The notes under the pieces are model-generated. The model saw only the letters and a program-made list of their open reading frames with translations, ran no database searches and was not told where the DNA came from. Positions 61,612 through 64,000 of a stretch of 64,000 nucleotides of DNA are shown here, piece by piece. The position numbers and the translations under genes were made by a program. The first letter of the stretch is position 1. Every line of letters begins with the position of its first letter. Source of the DNA: Megascapheus bottae (lineage: Eukaryota > Chordata > Mammalia > Rodentia > Geomyidae); the NCBI GenBank assembly GCA_024803745.1, contig JANJXV010000020.1, forward strand, positions 19,632,777 through 19,696,776, given 5' to 3'.

Positions 61612-61847
61612 TCTTACTGACACTTAAACTCAGGGCCTCACATTTGACCTTAGCTTTTTCATTTTTGAGCTCAAGGTTGGAGATCTATTGTTTGAGCCAC
61701 AGCACGAATTCCTGCTTCTTGCCATTTTACTTGGAGATAAGGTTTTCCTAGACTTTTCTGCCTTGGGTGGCTTCAAAACTTGATTATCAAATCTCAGTTT
61801 CCAGAGAAATTAGAATTCCAGACATGAGCCACAAGTTGCCAGGCATA
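61612..61847 (-). repeat. B1-dID type SINE (antisense, diverged)
   Basis: 'gacacttaaactcagggcct', 'ctattgtttgagccacagca', 'cttggagataaggttttcct', 'aaatctcagtttccagagaa' and 'gacatgagccacaagttgcc' follow the family order. Confidence 0.82.
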
Positions 61848-62425
61848 TATAAAATATTTTTTGAAGTAACAAAAACAAAAAGTTATGATTTTAGTTGCAC
61901 TTTAAATGCACATTCTTAAAAAGAACCTTCTTTTGGCTTTAATAGAATTTATATGAGTGAGTATATTATAAACTATATTTATGATAAGTTTGTGTCGGTA
62001 CTTATACACCACCAAGGATGAGAAGTATTGCCTATGACACACAGAAAGAACACATCAATTTGCTTTTTCAGAACAGGGATTGTAGACAGATAACCAAAAG
62101 AATGTTGTATTTTCAGAGTTTGGGGCAGTCATCATTCATTCTTCCTGTAAACCAAGAGCTTTTACTATATTTTTCATTGTAATCTCTTCATCTTGTAACT
62201 TTTGGAATTCCAAGAATTCTGTGAAAAGAAATCTAAGATATTTATGCATGCACATGTGACTACTTTCTCAATTATAAGTTTAAAGACTATTTTAATTTTA
62301 AAATCATCTGAATACAGTCTGGGGTATATTCCATCTTGCCAACACTGTGCTTAGAACTACCTAACTAATTGTTAGGTAGTTGCTACTAACAACATTTTCA
62401 GCCCTAATGTTTCTCTGATTATTTT
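61848..62425. other. AT-rich unique DNA, nothing recognised
   Basis: A short inverted repeat 'actacctaactaattgttag' with 'gtagt' lies near 62356. No gene or repeat family recognised. Confidence 0.5.
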
Positions 62426-62735
62426 TGAGATACGGTATCCCTTCTTGTTCAGGTTGACTTTCTGTTGTAGCTGACAGACATATGTCACTGTGCCCAACTT
62501 CTTCTATTGACATGGAGTATCTGGGATTCTTTTGTCTCAGCTCTCCTGTAATCATGATGCCCCCAATCTGAGCTTCCTATACAGCTAGGATAACAGGACT
62601 GTAGTACATACCCACATATAGGTTGAGAAGAGGTCTTGCTACATGCCTGTCCTGGCCTTGAAATGTAATCATTCCAATCTCTGTTTCCCAGATAGCTAGA
62701 AATACAAGTGTGAATCACTGGTGACTGGATGTTTT
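62426..62735 (-). repeat. Three consecutive 7SL/B1-like units (antisense)
   Basis: Three successive blocks each read like an antisense 7SL-derived monomer: about 62426-62490 ('gagatacggtatccc', 'tatgtcactgtgccc'), about 62505-62615 ('gagcttcctatacagctagg', 'ataacaggactgtagtac') and about 62625-62735 ('gaggtcttgctacatgcctg', 'ctgtttcccagatagctaga'). The second monomer is the weakest. Confidence 0.6.
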
Positions 62736-63129
62736 ACTTTTACCTAGCTGTCAAAATGATTCAGTCAGATGACTGTCAGAATTGGAGAACTATTGAAGAT
62801 CAAATATGATTCCCTAGTTAATGTAATATCTTGAAATAAAAATATTTATTTTTATCACAAAGCTCTTTTACTGTGCTATTTGAAATAAATTAATATTTTT
62901 AAAAGAAAATGAGATCAAGGAAACTACCTCATTTCTTTTTACCTATGATTTGAAATGTGTAGATTGATTTGTACTAGAATAGGTGTAATCTTATGGAGAC
63001 CAAAATAAATAGATGAATGACAAACTTCATCAATTTTGTATACTAATATAATTTAAAATATTAATTGGAACATAGAATTTTTTCTCCAATCATCACTAGT
63101 TTTATTTCTTTTCCTCCTCGTTCTTTTGT
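62736..63129. other. AT-rich unique DNA, nothing recognised
   Basis: No gene or repeat recognised. Confidence 0.5.
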
Positions 63130-63296
63130 TCTGACAATACTAATGTTTGGACTCGGGGCCTCATATTCTTAGTGAGTCTCTCCAACTTGAATCATATACT
63201 TAAAATTTCTTTGCTTTGGTATTTTCTAGATAATTTTTGGTGCTTTTCTCCATTCTGGTTTTGTACTGTAGTTTTTCTACTTATCCCTCTAGATTA
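63130..63296 (-). repeat. Old B1-dID type SINE (antisense)
   Basis: 'gtttggactcggggcctcat', 'tctctccaacttgaatcata' and 'ttgctttggtattttctaga' match the older B1-dID layout with a T-rich linker. The head is eroded. Confidence 0.58.
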
Positions 63297-63327
63297 TATT
63301 AGGGATATGAACTATAATTCCTCCAGA

Positions 63328-63393
63328 GATGTATCAAAATAGCCTCTGCAGGACTAGGGGGATGTATCAAAATAGCCTCTGCAGGACTAGGGG
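63328..63393. repeat. Perfect 33-bp tandem duplication
   Basis: A 33-base unit beginning 'gatgtatcaaaatagcctct' and ending 'gcaggactagggg' occurs twice back to back (63328-63360 and 63361-63393) with no mismatch. The second copy runs into an ID-like SINE. Confidence 0.97.
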
Positions 63394-63442
63394 TGTAGTT
63401 CAAATGGTAGATCATATACCAATCCTTGTGTTCAGTCCTGAG
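63382..63442 (+). repeat. ID-like SINE (tRNA-Ala type), old
   Basis: 'aggactaggggtgtagttca', 'aatggtagatcatatacc' (box A region) and 'cttgtgttcagtcctgag' (box B region) match a monomeric ID element. Its tail has become the CA repeat that follows. Confidence 0.72.
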
Positions 63443-63457
63443 ACACACACACACACA

Positions 63458-63507
<50 letters not shown>
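63443..63507. repeat. (CA)n microsatellite from ID tail
   Basis: About 30 CA units with one 'TA' interruption. Confidence 0.97.
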
Positions 63508-63508
<1 letters not shown>

Positions 63509-63561
63509 AAACAGAGAAAGAGTCACAGAGATACAAAGACATAGCCCTTTCTAAAACAAGT

Positions 63562-63661
63562 AAGCATGGTAATACATGCCTGTCATTCTGGAACTCTGGA
63601 GGTGGAGACAAAGGACCTTGAGTTCTGGGACTTATTACAAGACTCGGTCTCAACCAAAAAA
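63562..63661 (+). repeat. B1-like monomeric SINE (7SL-derived)
   Basis: 'gcatggtaatacatgcctgt', 'cattctggaactctggaggt', 'ggaccttgagttctgggact' and 'caagactcggtctcaaccaa' follow a B1 monomer from start to A-tail, without the right monomer of the dimeric copies. Confidence 0.83.
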
Positions 63662-64000
63662 GAAGCAGATAAAGAAATAAGCCCTGCAACTTGCAGTCCA
63701 ATTAAGTGAATTATAAAATAATATTATTCACACAGCTATCACGAGTGATTAACTTTTTAAGAAAACTTTATTGCTATAATCCTCTACCTATACAATGCAC
63801 TCAAGAAGTATACATCTCAGTATTTTCAGCAGAGACACAGTGGTTCAGCTATCCCAGTCCAGTGCTCTAAACCATTTCAAAGTCTTCCTGTGCTGAGAAA
63901 GATGCTTGCTCAGCTACTAGTTTCTCCACTGACACTATACATTCCAAACAAGCAACTTCACTCAGCATTTTATTGACAAACCACTTTTATCAGAATGCCA
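63662..64000. other. Unique DNA to window end
   Basis: No gene or repeat recognised. Confidence 0.5.

Overview
The window reads as AT-rich, CpG-poor, non-coding nuclear DNA of a rodent. It has no dense gene array, rRNA, real tRNA gene, CRISPR array or CpG island. The lineage clue is the SINE set. At least 12 recognisable copies, plus fragments, have a tRNA-Ala/ID-like left half joined to a right half carrying a 'ggctcaagtggtagag' box and a 'gagttcaagcccc' box. This matches my memory of the IDL-Geo SINE, described only from Geomyoidea (kangaroo rats, pocket mice, pocket gophers). A second set has a 7SL/B1-like head on what looks like the same right half (B1-dID / ID_B1 type). Together they point to a geomyoid, probably heteromyid, rodent. 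That is an inference from memory, not from a search.

Layout. 1-10 kb: SINE copies, a TTCC microsatellite and long AT-rich unique stretches. 10-16 kb: a TCTG/TCTC satellite, an L1 3' end, a well-bounded B1-type SINE, an ancient L2-like piece and a higher-GC segment that looks like a dead gene fragment (15.5-16.2 kb). 16-31 kb: mostly unique sequence with an L1 nested in another L1 (20.7-21.5 kb), CA/GT microsatellites and several B1-type SINEs. 31-40 kb: unique sequence, two L1 3' ends in tandem, MIR and MER5-like relics side by side, and a 110-codon ORF with splice-like borders at 39.05-39.40 kb, the best protein-coding candidate. 40-55 kb: SINEs, an ancient LTR-like repeat, CA and GA microsatellites and the longest L1 piece (50.7-51.6 kb). 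55-64 kb: a repeat-poor stretch (55.8-59.7 kb), an internally deleted SINE with intact target-site duplications, and a cluster of old 7SL-derived repeats near the right end.

Most short ORFs here are antisense SINEs, microsatellites or chance. No complete gene is established; the window is either a gene desert or the inside of a very large intron. The most useful observations are about retroposon architecture: one right monomer shared by two SINE heads, that monomer looking itself tRNA-like, a minimal deleted SINE, and a nested L1. I do not see a novel multi-gene biological system here.
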